Source: an uncultured bacterium (GTDB taxonomy: Bacteria; Verrucomicrobiota; Kiritimatiellia; RFP12; UBA1067). From it: a DNA stretch of 53,566 nucleotides. The notes below the pieces were generated by a model that did not search any database, had not been told where the DNA came from, and saw only the letters and a program-made list of their open reading frames with translations. Positions 44,835-51,666 of this stretch are shown here, in pieces; position 1 is the stretch's first letter, and the number at the start of each line of letters is the position of its first letter. The translations under genes were made by a program, and so were the position numbers. The stretch lies in NCBI GenBank assembly GCA_902770045.1, contig CACXRO010000003.1, positions 1-53,566 on the forward strand, in the 5' to 3' direction.

Positions 44835-45602
44835 TCAGGGGGTGGAGAAGATGTCGACGAGGCGGACGGTCATGGTGCGGTCGTCGCGGCCGAAATACCT
44901 GACCTTGCCCGCCTTGTCAACGAGATAGTACACCGGCCCCTTGCCGACCGAGCGCGGCTCCGCCGGATGCCCGCCGCCCTCGCAGCACGGCAGGTCGATC
45001 GCCGCCTTGTTGAGGATCTTCGCCGCTCCCTCCTCGCCGCCGCCGCGGTGCGACGCGAACACCACCATCGGCTTGCCGCGGAAGCCGTCCATGATCCGCT
45101 GCGCGCCCTCGAGCAGCCGGAGGCTCTCGGGGTTGTCCGAGTTCCAGACGCAGACGATCACCGCCTTGCCGCGCAGGTCGTGTTCGGAGACGCGCCGCCG
45201 CGTAAGCCACTTCGCCTCGTTGAGCGACAGCCGCTCGATGCGCTTGTCCTCGGTGCCTTCCATGAGCGAGTTCTCGACCGCGCGCTTGGAGAGCGGCTTC
45301 GGCTCGGACGGCGTCGGCGCCGCCTTTTTGGCCGGCTTCGCCTTTTCCGGAGCCTTGGCGGACGACGCGGCAGGTTCGGGTTTTTCCGCAGCGGCGGACT
45401 CCTCCGGCTCCGGCTCGCCCTTCTCGCCGCGGCAGCGGTCGACGAGCGCAAGCGTCCAGCCGCGGGCGACGAAGTAGTAGTCGCGGCAGTAGGGGTCGAT
45501 GAACTTCGCCGTGGCGGAATCGGGGAAGAGTTCGTAGATCGCCGCGACCGCGGCGACGGCCAGCACGGCCAGGAACACTATCAGCTTGATCAGTCGTTTC
45601 AT
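44835..45602 (-). CDS. Membrane-anchored thioredoxin-like protein without CxxC
   Basis: 255 residues. An N-terminal helix (LIKLIVFLAVLAVAAVAAIY) anchors the protein. A Lys/Pro/Glu/Ala-rich linker (about 60-105) leads to a thioredoxin-like domain: RVSEHDLRGKAVIVCVWNSDNPESLRLLEG (in parts), then MVVFASHRGG and VYYLVDKAGKVRYFGRDD. In TlpA-type redoxins the WNSDNPES position would be WCxxC; both cysteines are missing, so disulfide exchange is unlikely, though CC in LPCCEGG could contribute. Perhaps a binding or scaffold version. Followed by the octanucleotide array and the 44649 gene; preceded by the second MITE copy. Confidence 0.75.
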   Translation of the reverse strand: MKRLIKLIVFLAVLAVAAVAAIYELFPDSATAKFIDPYCRDYYFVARGWTLALVDRCRGEKGEPEPEESAAAEKPEPAASSAKAPEKAKPAKKAAPTPSEPKPLSKRAVENSLMEGTEDKRIERLSLNEAKWLTRRRVSEHDLRGKAVIVCVWNSDNPESLRLLEGAQRIMDGFRGKPMVVFASHRGGGEEGAAKILNKAAIDLPCCEGGGHPAEPRSVGKGPVYYLVDKAGKVRYFGRDDRTMTVRLVDIFSTP

Positions 45603-45636
45603 ATCGACATTTCCCTTTCTACCTATGAAATATATA

Positions 45637-45908
45637 TAAACTCCGATCCGTGTGTGCTCTCGCTACCGCTCCGCTGAATTGCTGGTGCTTCGCGTAAGCC
45701 ATTCACCCTCCACGGCCTCACTTGACGAATTGAATATCTGCGGCTTCGCCGCAGGGGGCCGCAATCTGGGGGTCTGGGGGCATTGCCCCCAGTTAAAAAT
45801 CTCTGCGACTCTGTGCCTCTGTGTGAAAAAAACTGTTGCGAATCTGGATCAGGGTTGCGAGATGCGAAGCTGCGAAGCGTTAGCGAGAGCCACAACCATC
45901 GGAGTTTA
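45637..45908. mobile_element. MITE-like palindromic element, copy 2
   Basis: Ends TAAACTCCGAT and ATCGGAGTTTA, with long imperfect inverted repeats inward (GCTCTCGCTACCGCTCCGC against GCGAAGCGTTAGCGAGAGC). The two internal hairpins CTGCGGC-TTC-GCCGCAG and CTGGGGGC-ATT-GCCCCCAG match copy 1 at 21042-21279. The rest has diverged and is 34 bp longer. It fills the gap between the thioredoxin-like gene and the lipoprotein gene at 45937; nothing else is seen in this 334-bp interval. Confidence 0.8.
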
Positions 45909-45936
45909 AACAATAAACTTTGGATAAACATAATTC

Positions 45937-46371
45937 CTACTCCCAGAAGGCGGCGTCGCCGGTGCGGCGGTAGAGGCAGATGGTGAACGGCTTGTCCGGC
46001 GCGCCCTTCCTGTCGCGGCACTTGCGGCAGAAGAATCTGATCGTCGACGGCCCGTCGTAGCCGCGGTGGATGCGCACCCTCACCTTGGCGCGGCCGTAGC
46101 TGACGCGGCCCGAGCCGTCGCCGCCGCCGCACTCCTCGTGGTCGATCGTCACCTCCACGTCCGGATCGTCGCAGACGCAGTCCCAGCGGCAGTTCGGCCC
46201 GCCCTCGTCGAGCGTGAAGTACCAGCGGTCGCCGCTCTGCACGCGCATCACCTGGCTCTCGCCAGGCTGCGGCACGAAACGGCGGTCGAGCCCCTGGCAG
46301 CCGGCAAGCGCCGCGGCGAGCGCCAGCGATGCCGCGGCAGAGGCGACCAGTCTCGCGGAAAAGCTCTCCAT
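45937..46371 (-). CDS. Cysteine-rich lipoprotein
   Basis: 144 residues from the ATG at 46371 that overlaps the cdsA stop (TGATG). The signal peptide ends in a lipobox (LAAALAGC, Cys about 25). The mature part holds several Cys (NCRWDCVC, EECGGG, FFCRKCRD), a Tyr/Trp segment (DRWYFTLDEGG), and basic beta-strand-like sequence (KVRVRIHRGYDGPSTIRFFCRKC, in parts). The CxxC-type pairs could form disulfides or bind metal in the periplasm. No family recognised. Last gene of the purA-cdsA transcript. Confidence 0.72.
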   Translation of the reverse strand: MESFSARLVASAAASLALAAALAGCQGLDRRFVPQPGESQVMRVQSGDRWYFTLDEGGPNCRWDCVCDDPDVEVTIDHEECGGGDGSGRVSYGRAKVRVRIHRGYDGPSTIRFFCRKCRDRKGAPDKPFTICLYRRTGDAAFWE

Positions 46372-47066
46372 CACAGGAACGCCAGCAGGACGGGCGGCGC
46401 GATGAGCAGGGAGTCGATCATGTCGAGGATGCCGCCGAGTCCGTTGGTCATCTTCATCGCCGACGAGTCCTTCACGCCGACCCAGCGCTTGAACTTCGAC
46501 TCCACCAGGTCGCCGGCGGTGCCGAGCAGCGCCGCCGCGGCGCCCAAGGCGAGCGACTTCCCCCAGCCGAAGCCGGTGGCGCCCATGAAGAGGCAGGAGA
46601 CGAGCGAGGACACCGCCACCGAGCCCAACAGCCCCTCCCAGCTCTTGTTCGGCGAGATCGTGGGGCAGAGCTTGTGGTTGCCGCCCTTCATCAGCTTCGC
46701 GGAGGTGAGCCCGAACGCGAACCCGCCGACGTCGGAGAACTTGACGATGGCGATCACGTAGAGGAGCATCACGTTGCCGAGCCGGAACGGACCGCACACC
46801 TCGCCTTCGCCGTAGCGGAGCGGGACCGACGCAAGCGACAGGAGCCCGTAGCCGATCAGCAGCGCGCCGGCGAGGAACACGACGGCGTGGACCGCGCCGG
46901 GACGCGGCGCCTTCAGCTTCATGAGGAGCGCGAATTCGACCATCGCGAGCACCGCAAGCACCATCACCACCGTGACGATGGCGCCCGGCGGCGCCAGGAG
47001 CGACGCGGCGATCACCGCGCCCCCGACCGCGAGTCCGGTCAGCGTCCGCTTCAACACCGGGTTCAC
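46371..47066 (-). CDS. cdsA: Phosphatidate cytidylyltransferase
   Basis: 231 residues from a GTG at 47066 that overlaps the purA stop as GTGA. CdsA makes CDP-diacylglycerol from phosphatidate and CTP for phospholipid synthesis. Multiple membrane helices are evident (about six). The central ISPNKSWEGLLGS matches the family's SPKKTxEG motif, and the C-terminal signature appears as SKFKRWVGVKDSSAMKMTNGLGGILDMIDSL (in parts), where the usual PGHGGxLDRxD reads NGLGGILDMID; the Asp residues remain. It is shorter than E. coli CdsA (285). The variant signature warrants slight caution. Confidence 0.87.
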   Translation of the reverse strand: MNPVLKRTLTGLAVGGAVIAASLLAPPGAIVTVVMVLAVLAMVEFALLMKLKAPRPGAVHAVVFLAGALLIGYGLLSLASVPLRYGEGEVCGPFRLGNVMLLYVIAIVKFSDVGGFAFGLTSAKLMKGGNHKLCPTISPNKSWEGLLGSVAVSSLVSCLFMGATGFGWGKSLALGAAAALLGTAGDLVESKFKRWVGVKDSSAMKMTNGLGGILDMIDSLLIAPPVLLAFL

Positions 47067-48340
47067 ACGCCGATCCTCAGGGTGGTTTCGCGCGCGGGGC
47101 CGACGGAGAGGACGCCGAGCTTGCCGCCGACGAGCTCGAGGACCCGCTCCACGTACTTCCGCGCGTTCTCGGGCAGGTCCTCGTAGCGGGTCACGTGCGA
47201 GGTCTCGCACTTCCAGCCGGGCAGCTCCTCGTAGACCGGCTCGCAGCGGTCAAGCACGGCGAGGTCGGCCGGGAAGGTCTGGTAGACGAAGCCGTCGTCG
47301 CGGCGGTAGCCGGTGCAGATCTTCACCGTCTCGAACTCGTCCAGCACGTCGAGCTTGGTCATCGCCCAGAAGTCCACGCCGTTGACGCGCTGGGCGTAGC
47401 GGGCGACGACGGCGTCGAACCAGCCGCAGCGCCGCGGGCGCCCGGTGGTGGCGCCGAACTCGCCGCCGCGACGGCGCAGGGTCTCGCCGTCCGCGTCCTT
47501 GAGCTCGGTCGGGAACGGGCCCTCGCCGACGCGGGTGGTGTAGAGCTTGAGGACGCCGATCACGCGGTCGATCGCGCGCGGCGACACGCCCGAGCCGGTG
47601 CAGGCGCCGCCGGCGGTCGGGTTGGACGAGGTGACGAAGGGATAGGTGCCGAAGTCGACGTCGAGCATCGTCGCCTGCGCGCCCTCGAAGAGCACCGACT
47701 TGCCGGCTTCGAGGCTCTCGTGCATGAACTGGATGGTGTCCGTGACGTAGGGCATGAGCGCCGCGACCATCGGCGTATAGAGCTTCACCATCTCCTCGGC
47801 GTCGAGCGTATGCGCGCCAAGCGCCTCGAGGGCGCGGTTGGCGTCCTCGACCTGGGCGCGCACGACGTCCAGGAAGTTGGGCTTGAGGATGTCGCCGACG
47901 CGCATCCCGTAGCGGCCGACCTTGGCGGCGTAGGCCGGGCCGATGCCGCGGCCGGTGGTGCCGATCTTGCGCCCCGCCGGGCGAGCCGCCTCCTCGGCGC
48001 GGTCGATCGCGCGGTGCCACTGCATCACCATGTGCGCGCGCTCGGAGATGTGGAACCGGCCCTTGAGCTCGAAGCCCCAGCTCTCCACCTGCTCGAGCTC
48101 CTTCATGAGGTCGAACGGGTCCATCACCACGCCGTTGCCGATCACGCAGTGCTTGCCTTCGTGCAGCACTCCGCTCGGCACGAGGTGGAGGACGTACTTC
48201 TTGTCGCCCACCACCACGGTGTGGCCCGCGTTGGACCCGCCCTGGAAGCGCACCACCACGTCCGCCTCCTCGGTCAGGAAGTCGATTACCTTGCCCTTGC
48301 CTTCATCGCCCCACTGGGCGCCGACTAGTACTGTGTTCAT
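47063..48340 (-). CDS. purA: Adenylosuccinate synthase
   Basis: 425 residues from the ATG at 48340, normal length. PurA couples IMP, aspartate and GTP to adenylosuccinate on the route to AMP. The N-terminus MNTVLVGAQWGDEGKGKVID has the P-loop with catalytic Asp and Lys. Further marks: QGGSNAGHTVV, IGTTGRGIGPAYAAKV, EGAQATMLDVDFGTYPFVTSSNPTAGG (in parts) and GATTGRPRRCGWFD. All active-site elements look intact. The ATG is ten bases after a TATAAT hexamer, giving a transcript with at most a few leader bases. It starts the purA-cdsA-lipoprotein operon. Confidence 0.96.
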   Translation of the reverse strand: MNTVLVGAQWGDEGKGKVIDFLTEEADVVVRFQGGSNAGHTVVVGDKKYVLHLVPSGVLHEGKHCVIGNGVVMDPFDLMKELEQVESWGFELKGRFHISERAHMVMQWHRAIDRAEEAARPAGRKIGTTGRGIGPAYAAKVGRYGMRVGDILKPNFLDVVRAQVEDANRALEALGAHTLDAEEMVKLYTPMVAALMPYVTDTIQFMHESLEAGKSVLFEGAQATMLDVDFGTYPFVTSSNPTAGGACTGSGVSPRAIDRVIGVLKLYTTRVGEGPFPTELKDADGETLRRRGGEFGATTGRPRRCGWFDAVVARYAQRVNGVDFWAMTKLDVLDEFETVKICTGYRRDDGFVYQTFPADLAVLDRCEPVYEELPGWKCETSHVTRYEDLPENARKYVERVLELVGGKLGVLSVGPARETTLRIGV

Positions 48341-48350
48341 AGATTGTTGT

Positions 48351-48363
48351 ATTATACCAAAAA
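48351..48363 (-). promoter_or_regulatory. Extended -10 promoter of purA
   Basis: Minus strand TTTTTTGGTATAAT, hexamer 48351-48356; ten bases to the ATG, so the leader is only about 3 nt. Confidence 0.7.
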
Positions 48364-48415
48364 ATGAGGCTGCGCGGCGGCGCGGAGAGCCACTCCCCAC
48401 TTCGACGCTTGGTAA

Positions 48416-48431
48416 GACTCCGGAAGGAGTC
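48416..48431 (-). terminator. Weak terminator-like hairpin after the DUF262 gene
   Basis: GACTCC-GGAA-GGAGTC, a perfect 6-bp stem, 22 bases past the nuclease stop. On the minus strand it is followed by TTACC only, so termination strength is doubtful. The rest of 48364-48453 shows nothing else recognisable. Confidence 0.4.
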
Positions 48432-48453
48432 AGTCAGAACCGGGCATGGACAG

Positions 48454-49569
48454 TCACTTGTCGCGCTTGAGCGCGTTGTCGCGGCGACAGAGCATCTGGA
48501 GGTTCTCGGGGACGGTCTTGCCGCCCTTCGACCACGGCACGATGTGGTCGCCTTCCATCTCCTCGTACTCGAAGTGTCCGCCGCAGACGGGGCAGACGCC
48601 CTTCTGCGCCTCGTACGCCGCGCGCTTCTCCTCGTCGTCGAACTGCCGGAGGTTCAGCTTCTCCTTCCTCGCGCCGTCGGAGAGAAGGTACTCGTAGACG
48701 CCCTTCTTGTTCTGGACCTCCTTGTCGGCCATCAACTCGGAGACCCTGGCCTCCAGCTCCTTCGGGTTGTACGACCTCGCCGAGTACTCGCTGTAGAGCC
48801 TTCCCCACTCCAGCCCCTTCATCTCGCGCCGGTACTTCGTGAAGAGCGTCTCGATCCAGTTTATAACCTTCTGGAAGTGAAGCCACAGCTCCGTCGCCTC
48901 GCCGTCGCCCTGATGGATCGCCATGTACTCCTCGATCGCCCGGTCCTTCGACGAGTTGACCATCCACTCTATCGCCGTCTCGAGGTACTCCTGCCTGTCC
49001 GCGCTTCCGTTCAAATACGGCGCGCCGATCTTCTGCGCGACGCAGCCGGACTTGGAAAAGTAGCGCTTCGCGTCCGCGACCCACGGCCCGGAGTAGACCG
49101 CGTTCCGCATCTCCTGGGGCGTGAGCTTGAGCCCGGCGATGTTGATCACCTTGAACCAGTCGATCTTCTCCGACTGCTCGCCCTCGCAGAAGTAGACCAT
49201 CAGCTCGTAGTCGAGGAACTTCCGCTGAACGTCCTCCGGCTGGCGGTGGAAGTACTTCGCCGCCAGGTCGAGCTCGCCCCAGGCGAAGTCGCCATTCGCG
49301 TACTGGCAGAGCGAGATCGTCCGCTGCTGCCCGTCCATCACCTCGAAGGTGCCGTCGGGGTTCTTCACCCAGTACATGACGTTGAGCGGGAAGCCCTTCA
49401 TCACCGTGGAGATGACGGCGTTGCGCTCCTTCTCCTTGTAGACGAACTCGCGCTGGTAGGCGGGGCGGATGTCGAGGACGCCGCCGCAACCGCGCACGCC
49501 GCTCTCCGCGTCGTCGACGTAGCCCTCGACCAGGTCGCGTATCTTGATTCGGTGGAGCTCGATCTTCAT
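48454..49569 (-). CDS. DUF262 protein with C-terminal HNH nuclease domain (GmrSD-like restriction type)
   Basis: 371 residues. The N-terminal DUF262 domain has IRPAYQREFVY (about 34-44) and VMDGQQRTISL (about 78-88), the ParB/Srx-like nucleotide-handling motifs of GmrS/DndB-like families. The middle is helical. The last 48 residues form an HNH domain: CPVCGG, then GDHIVPWSKGGKTVPENLQMLC, ending KRDK, with the catalytic His in DHI and the zinc Cys pairs in place. DUF262-HNH proteins include type IV-like restriction enzymes cleaving modified DNA and other antiphage nucleases. It follows an EcoRI-family methyltransferase by 34 nt on the same strand, so the pair is probably a defence cassette in which this is the cutting partner. 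GC content is similar to the host genes. Confidence 0.88.
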   Translation of the reverse strand: MKIELHRIKIRDLVEGYVDDAESGVRGCGGVLDIRPAYQREFVYKEKERNAVISTVMKGFPLNVMYWVKNPDGTFEVMDGQQRTISLCQYANGDFAWGELDLAAKYFHRQPEDVQRKFLDYELMVYFCEGEQSEKIDWFKVINIAGLKLTPQEMRNAVYSGPWVADAKRYFSKSGCVAQKIGAPYLNGSADRQEYLETAIEWMVNSSKDRAIEEYMAIHQGDGEATELWLHFQKVINWIETLFTKYRREMKGLEWGRLYSEYSARSYNPKELEARVSELMADKEVQNKKGVYEYLLSDGARKEKLNLRQFDDEEKRAAYEAQKGVCPVCGGHFEYEEMEGDHIVPWSKGGKTVPENLQMLCRRDNALKRDK

Positions 49570-49603
49570 TCGTGTATTCCCTTTCTAAGTTGTTTTTTGT
49601 TCT

Positions 49604-50665
49604 TCACTCACCCCTCCGGCGGATAAGGATGCGTTGATAGACTTTTTCCTGTATGCCATTTATCGTCAATACACCACTCGCATTCAAGTCATATGTTCCC
49701 TTCTTGCCAAACTTGGCGAGATATGCCGCACGACATTCATCCTTGTTATAGACTCGAGTCTTCATTCCATACAAATCTTCATTCTCGCACATTCCCAGAA
49801 TCTCAAACTGCTCTGGGCAATACTTGTCCATGAATGTTATCGGCACGCCCATAGCCCCATTATAGTCGTATGGGATGTCTGCTGTTTTATCCACATTGAT
49901 AGCATCATAATTGTCGTATCTTGGGAACTCCTCTGGCGTATACTTCTTGTATAGCGGAAGTTTCTCGTGTCTTTTCTGAATGTCCAAATTGGTATACCAG
50001 CAAACATTTCCCATACTTCTCCATTTCTGTCCGCTTTCATCCTGCCAATATCTTGTTGCTCTAGGCTCAGAGTCTGCCGGCACCTTGAACGCCATATCCC
50101 CAAACTTGTAACCAATCCACACTTCATTGTTTTTCAACAGCGGAAATATTTCTTTGTATGTAATTGCATTTTGATTGCCAATGATAACAAACTTCTTCCT
50201 ATACTTGATGAGTTGTTCAACATACTCGCGGAAAAGGGAGAACGGCGGATTGGTGACGACGATGTCCGCCTCCTTCAGGATCTCGATGCATTCCTCCGAG
50301 CGGAAGTCGCCGTCGCCATTCAGCACGCGGACGCCAACCTCGTCGTCGTCGAGGACCATGTTGCCGTTCTTGTCGCCTTCGTAGACCTGGCAGATCGCCC
50401 GCTCGCAGTCGCCCTGCGAGAAGAGGTCGACGTCCTGGCTCTTGTAGCAGGTCGCAATCAGCCGCTTCAGCCCCAGCTTCTCGAAGTTCTCGACAAAGTA
50501 CTTGAAGAACTCGCTCTGCCGCGGATCGTCGCAGTTGCAGAGGACGACCTTGTCCTTGAACTGCGCCTTGTAGTGCCGCAGCTCGTTCTCGATGTCAACG
50601 CGCTGGGTGTAGAACTCGTCCTTCTTCGCCCGCTTGGCCGCCGTAAGTGCCGCGTTGTCGCCCAT
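49604..50665 (-). CDS. EcoRI-family adenine-N6 DNA methyltransferase, composition mosaic
   Basis: 353 residues from the ATG at 50665 (MGDNAALTAAKRAKKDEFYTQ); GAGG precedes it, while in-frame TTG/ATG codons at 50695-50692 lie inside a predicted RNA pseudoknot. Motifs: KKDEFYTQ near the N-terminus, VLCNCDDPRQSEFFKYF (SAM region), and the catalytic NPPF in DIVVTNPPFSLFREYV (139-142), which identifies an amino-methyltransferase acting on adenine. The organisation fits the EcoRI methylase family (PF13651). Codons 1-150 are GC-rich like the host; from about residue 151 (50215 leftwards) the DNA becomes clearly AT-rich, right after the catalytic motif. The DUF262-HNH nuclease follows. Likely the modification enzyme of a restriction-type cassette. 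Confidence 0.88.
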   Translation of the reverse strand: MGDNAALTAAKRAKKDEFYTQRVDIENELRHYKAQFKDKVVLCNCDDPRQSEFFKYFVENFEKLGLKRLIATCYKSQDVDLFSQGDCERAICQVYEGDKNGNMVLDDDEVGVRVLNGDGDFRSEECIEILKEADIVVTNPPFSLFREYVEQLIKYRKKFVIIGNQNAITYKEIFPLLKNNEVWIGYKFGDMAFKVPADSEPRATRYWQDESGQKWRSMGNVCWYTNLDIQKRHEKLPLYKKYTPEEFPRYDNYDAINVDKTADIPYDYNGAMGVPITFMDKYCPEQFEILGMCENEDLYGMKTRVYNKDECRAAYLAKFGKKGTYDLNASGVLTINGIQEKVYQRILIRRRGE

Positions 50666-50683
50666 TTCGTGCCTCAGTGTCCA

Positions 50684-50722
50684 CCGCACCATCAAATGAG
50701 ATTACGGTGCGGATGAAATCTC
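50684..50722 (-). promoter_or_regulatory. Predicted H-type pseudoknot in the methyltransferase leader
   Basis: In the minus-strand RNA: GAGATT, TCAT, CCGCACC, GT, AATCTC, ATTTGAT, GGTGCGG. GAGATT (50717-50722) pairs with AATCTC (50698-50703) and CCGCACC (50706-50712) pairs with GGTGCGG (50684-50690). The interleaved order gives a pseudoknot with 6- and 7-bp stems and loops of 4, 2 and 7 nt, 18 nt upstream of the ATG. It could be a translational control element or overlapping operators. Confidence 0.5.
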
Positions 50723-50767
50723 AGTCCTGCGCATATCCGTCGCAAACACCGCATTTATGCACAAAAA

Positions 50768-50844
50768 GGGCGCATTTCCTTTCATGCACTCCTGCAAAGC
50801 CCGACCAAGGGCCCGGATAGAATACACGAAGAGAAAATGCGCCC
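50768..50844. other. Intergenic inverted repeat (GGGCGCATTT/AAATGCGCCC)
   Basis: A perfect 10-bp inverted repeat (50768-50777 and 50835-50844) encloses 57 bp containing CCCGACCAAGGGCCCGG. No ORF of note. A further small hairpin TGTAGC-GTTGAT-GCTACA lies near 50911-50928. The 428-bp interval 50666-51093 otherwise holds the pseudoknot and the orphan promoter-leader copy B; whether this repeat is an RNA or a recombination scar is unknown. Confidence 0.45.
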
Positions 50845-50984
50845 AGCTGGACGCATCTCCACTTACATGCCGTTCTATCCTAAATATTGGTCGTATTTTG
50901 CAGGAACGACGTGTAGCGTTGATGCTACATTGAAGAACGTCTAGCGGGGCGTTCGCGGCGGCCGCGCATGGCGCGGAGAGGCCT

Positions 50985-51085
50985 GACTACTTGCCCGTTT
51001 TCCGGACTATCACCCCGCGCCGCGTCATCCGCCTCGCGGGATGAGTGAATTATACCAAAAATCCCCACCGCGCGGGGCGAGGATT
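50985..51085 (-). promoter_or_regulatory. Duplicated promoter-leader, copy B (orphan)
   Basis: Aligns to 192-292 over 101 bp without gaps (12 mismatches by hand). TATAAT hexamer at 51049-51054 preceded by TTTTTGG. Downstream, where copy A has the start of a secreted protein, there is only a 14-codon frame beginning MRGRRERPARR and then non-coding DNA up to the methyltransferase at 50665, on the same strand. Confidence 0.7.
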
Positions 51086-51093
51086 TCGGCCAG

Positions 51094-51666
51094 TTATTTG
51101 AGGTGGACGCTGAAGCCGGCCGGGGCGAAGCCGACTGACAACCGCTCCATCGGGTTGCGGAAGCCGCGCGCGGTGACGCGGACAAGGTTCCAGTCAGGAT
51201 CAAACGCCGAACTGGGCATGGACCTGGCGTCGTAGGCGAATACAACGCCGCCATCCCGAGCGATGAGTCCGCGCGGCCGCAGCTTCGAGTCGATCATTAC
51301 GCGAAAGTCGAGCCGGCGCTGGCCGTCAGCGCGGGGAACGGACGTCAGCTCGCCGGTGGCGTCGTCCCGCAGGAACCAGCTGCCGGAATCCCAGCCGACG
51401 GTCAGGGACTGCTCCTCGGCCGAGAGCTCGCCGTCGCTGTCGGCGTCGCATCCGAACGCGACCTCGAGGTTGTTGCTTGCGCTTGCCTGGAGCGAGATCG
51501 CGATTTCAAATGAGCTGCGCCCTTCCGTCCGCAGCGAGAAGGCAAGGTTGGTCGACGCCTCGGTGTCGGCGTATTCGCTCGGCGGAGGCGCCGGCAGCGC
51601 CACCTCCGCGGCAAAGCACGGAGCAACCACAAACACGGCGGCGAGAATTGCCAACAAGTCCTTCAT
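51094..51666 (-). CDS. Secreted protein with an EF-hand-like calcium loop
   Basis: 190 residues. A Sec signal peptide (LLAILAAVFVVAPCFA) is followed by a beta-rich domain. DADSDGELSAEE (about residues 74-85) has the D-x-D-x-D-G-x-x-x-x-x-E spacing of an EF-hand or dockerin calcium loop. No second loop is seen, and no dockerin F-hand pair, so calcium stabilisation of an extracellular domain is more likely than cohesin binding. Its ATG overlaps the stop of the preceding gene (51663-51666), making it the third gene of the metalloprotease transcript. Family not recognised. GC-rich like the host. Confidence 0.75.
   Translation of the reverse strand: MKDLLAILAAVFVVAPCFAAEVALPAPPPSEYADTEASTNLAFSLRTEGRSSFEIAISLQASASNNLEVAFGCDADSDGELSAEEQSLTVGWDSGSWFLRDDATGELTSVPRADGQRRLDFRVMIDSKLRPRGLIARDGGVVFAYDARSMPSSAFDPDWNLVRVTARGFRNPMERLSVGFAPAGFSVHLK

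Noticed and set aside
44697..45677. Plus-strand frames reading FNLSTFQ-type repeats
   Set aside because: They translate the octanucleotide array and then the antisense of the thioredoxin-like gene; not a real repeat protein.
51003..51044. Leader peptide MTRRGVIVRKTGK in copy B
   Set aside because: The ATG is AAG in copy A and the amino-acid differences are not conservative, so conservation is at DNA/RNA level rather than coding.
50925..51254. 109-codon frame over the orphan leader
   Set aside because: It runs through a promoter, overlaps the EF-hand gene in another frame and has no conserved counterpart in copy A.
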